Shown here in pieces: positions 63,366 to 64,000 of a stretch of DNA of 64,000 bases; position 1 is the stretch's first letter; every line of letters begins with the position of its first letter. A program made the position numbers and the translations under genes. Under the pieces are notes generated by a model. The model was not told the DNA's origin, did not search any database, and worked only from the letters and a program-made list of their open reading frames with translations. This stretch comes from DASQYE01 sp036389675 (GTDB lineage Bacteria > Acidobacteriota > Blastocatellia > Pyrinomonadales > Pyrinomonadaceae): positions 124,001 through 188,000 of the forward strand of contig DASVWI010000037.1 in the NCBI GenBank assembly GCA_036389675.1, written 5' to 3'.

Positions 63366-64000
63366 CTACTTCTTAGCGTAAATCCAGAGATGCCAGCCCC
63401 AGCGCGAAGCGAGCCTGGATTCAAGAGAGCGCGGCAGCAGGTTTCCCAGCACGGGCAACCAGCGCTTGTTCAGAAAGTATGTGCGAAGCTCCACCTCTTT
63501 GAAGTCTCTGAAAAGCTCAAGGGCTTCGCGCCGCGAGTAGACGCGTGCGAGCGGATTGCCCGCCCCGTCCGTGTGCTGGCTCAAAAACTCGCCCGGCGCA
63601 AGATAGCTCTCTGCGTCCTCCTTGATGTGGCGCGCATGCTCGCGCAGCGAATCCATGGGCTCGCCCGTCAGGCGATGAACCAGTCTCAATCCGGCTTCCG
63701 TCTTAAGCAGGTGCGCCCCGGCCCGACGCAGCATACGAATATTGACACGATAGTTGTATGAATCGCGATGATAGAGCATGACCTTACTGATTCCGCCCCT
63801 GCGTAGCACGCGATGGGCTTCGCGCACGGCCCGCTCCGTATCCGGCGTGTGATGCAGCACGCCGTGGGAATAGACGAGGTCGAAAGACTCGTCGGCGAAG
63901 TCCAGATTCTCGGCGTCGGCGGTGCGAAACTGCCCAGTGAGCCCGAACAGCTCGAAGCGCCTGCGCGCCAGCTCGACCGCCGCCTCCGTCAAATCGACGC
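63366..64000 (-). CDS. Class I SAM-dependent methyltransferase (5' end outside window)
   Basis: About 211 C-terminal residues are visible and the frame is open at base 64000 (VDLTEAAVELARRRFELFGL). The AdoMet Gly-rich motif I would lie beyond the window. Motif IV-like FDLVYSHGVLHHTPDTERAV and VLRRGGISKVMLYHRDSYNY are clear. The C-terminal part (YSRREALELFRDFKEVELRT) matches the group found in surface polysaccharide and lipid loci. Last gene of the cluster seen here. Confidence 0.9.
   Translation of the reverse strand, partial: VDLTEAAVELARRRFELFGLTGQFRTADAENLDFADESFDLVYSHGVLHHTPDTERAVREAHRVLRRGGISKVMLYHRDSYNYRVNIRMLRRAGAHLLKTEAGLRLVHRLTGEPMDSLREHARHIKEDAESYLAPGEFLSQHTDGAGNPLARVYSRREALELFRDFKEVELRTYFLNKRWLPVLGNLLPRSLESRLASRWGWHLWIYAKK

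Overview
The window looks like a chromosomal segment of an Acidobacteriota bacterium, most likely class Blastocatellia. This is inferred from gene types, not from a marker-gene match: two very large TonB-dependent receptors with an N-terminal carboxypeptidase-regulatory-like domain, an ADOP-type ABC permease paired with a PadR repressor, a secreted metalloprotease ending in Calx-beta and DUF4214 modules, and a high-GC, arginine- and alanine-rich coding style. The gene order rnhB-rplS-trmD-rimM-khpA-rpsP-ffh is the usual bacterial housekeeping block.

Layout: (1) 1-6.6 kb, two divergent outer-membrane receptors. (2) 6.6-16 kb, plus-strand genes: an HD phosphohydrolase, an AhpD-like protein with an in-frame UGA, a TonB C-terminal protein coupled to an S41 protease, an MgtE-like cytosolic sensor next to an Nramp-like transporter, and an MscS channel with a cyclic-nucleotide domain. 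(3) 16-17.5 kb, an Lrp/EamA pair on the minus strand. (4) 17.7-26.7 kb, a proteostasis cluster (Hsp20, ClpB, Hsp20, GrpE, GroEL, ClpA/C-like ATPase). (5) 26.8-33.5 kb, secreted proteins and two glycosyltransferases. (6) 33.5-38.2 kb, the ribosome/SRP block. (7) 38.5-44.8 kb, a sigma-54 activator and the ADOP/PadR pair. (8) 44.8-48.1 kb, an accessory island of small membrane or secreted proteins, IS remnants and short repeated elements. (9) 48.1-50.2 kb, a subtilisin-like protease ending in about 25 hexapeptide repeats. (10) 50.3-64 kb, a minus-strand cell-surface polysaccharide cluster (initiating sugar transferase, O-antigen ligase-like protein, glycosyltransferases, asparagine synthase-like protein, methyltransferases, epimerase).

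Two observations stand out. First, the AhpD-like gene at 7998-8558 carries UGA exactly where the second cysteine of a CxxC redox motif is expected, with a 7-bp hairpin starting 11 nt after the UGA and its GUG loop starting 18 nt after it; it reads as a selenoprotein. Second, many intergenic gaps hold a long inverted repeat, and in most of them the arms are made of degenerate 7-nt words (for example aggatga, gtgacga, cagttat). The words differ from site to site but the architecture is the same, and several of the repeats supply the stop codon of the preceding gene.
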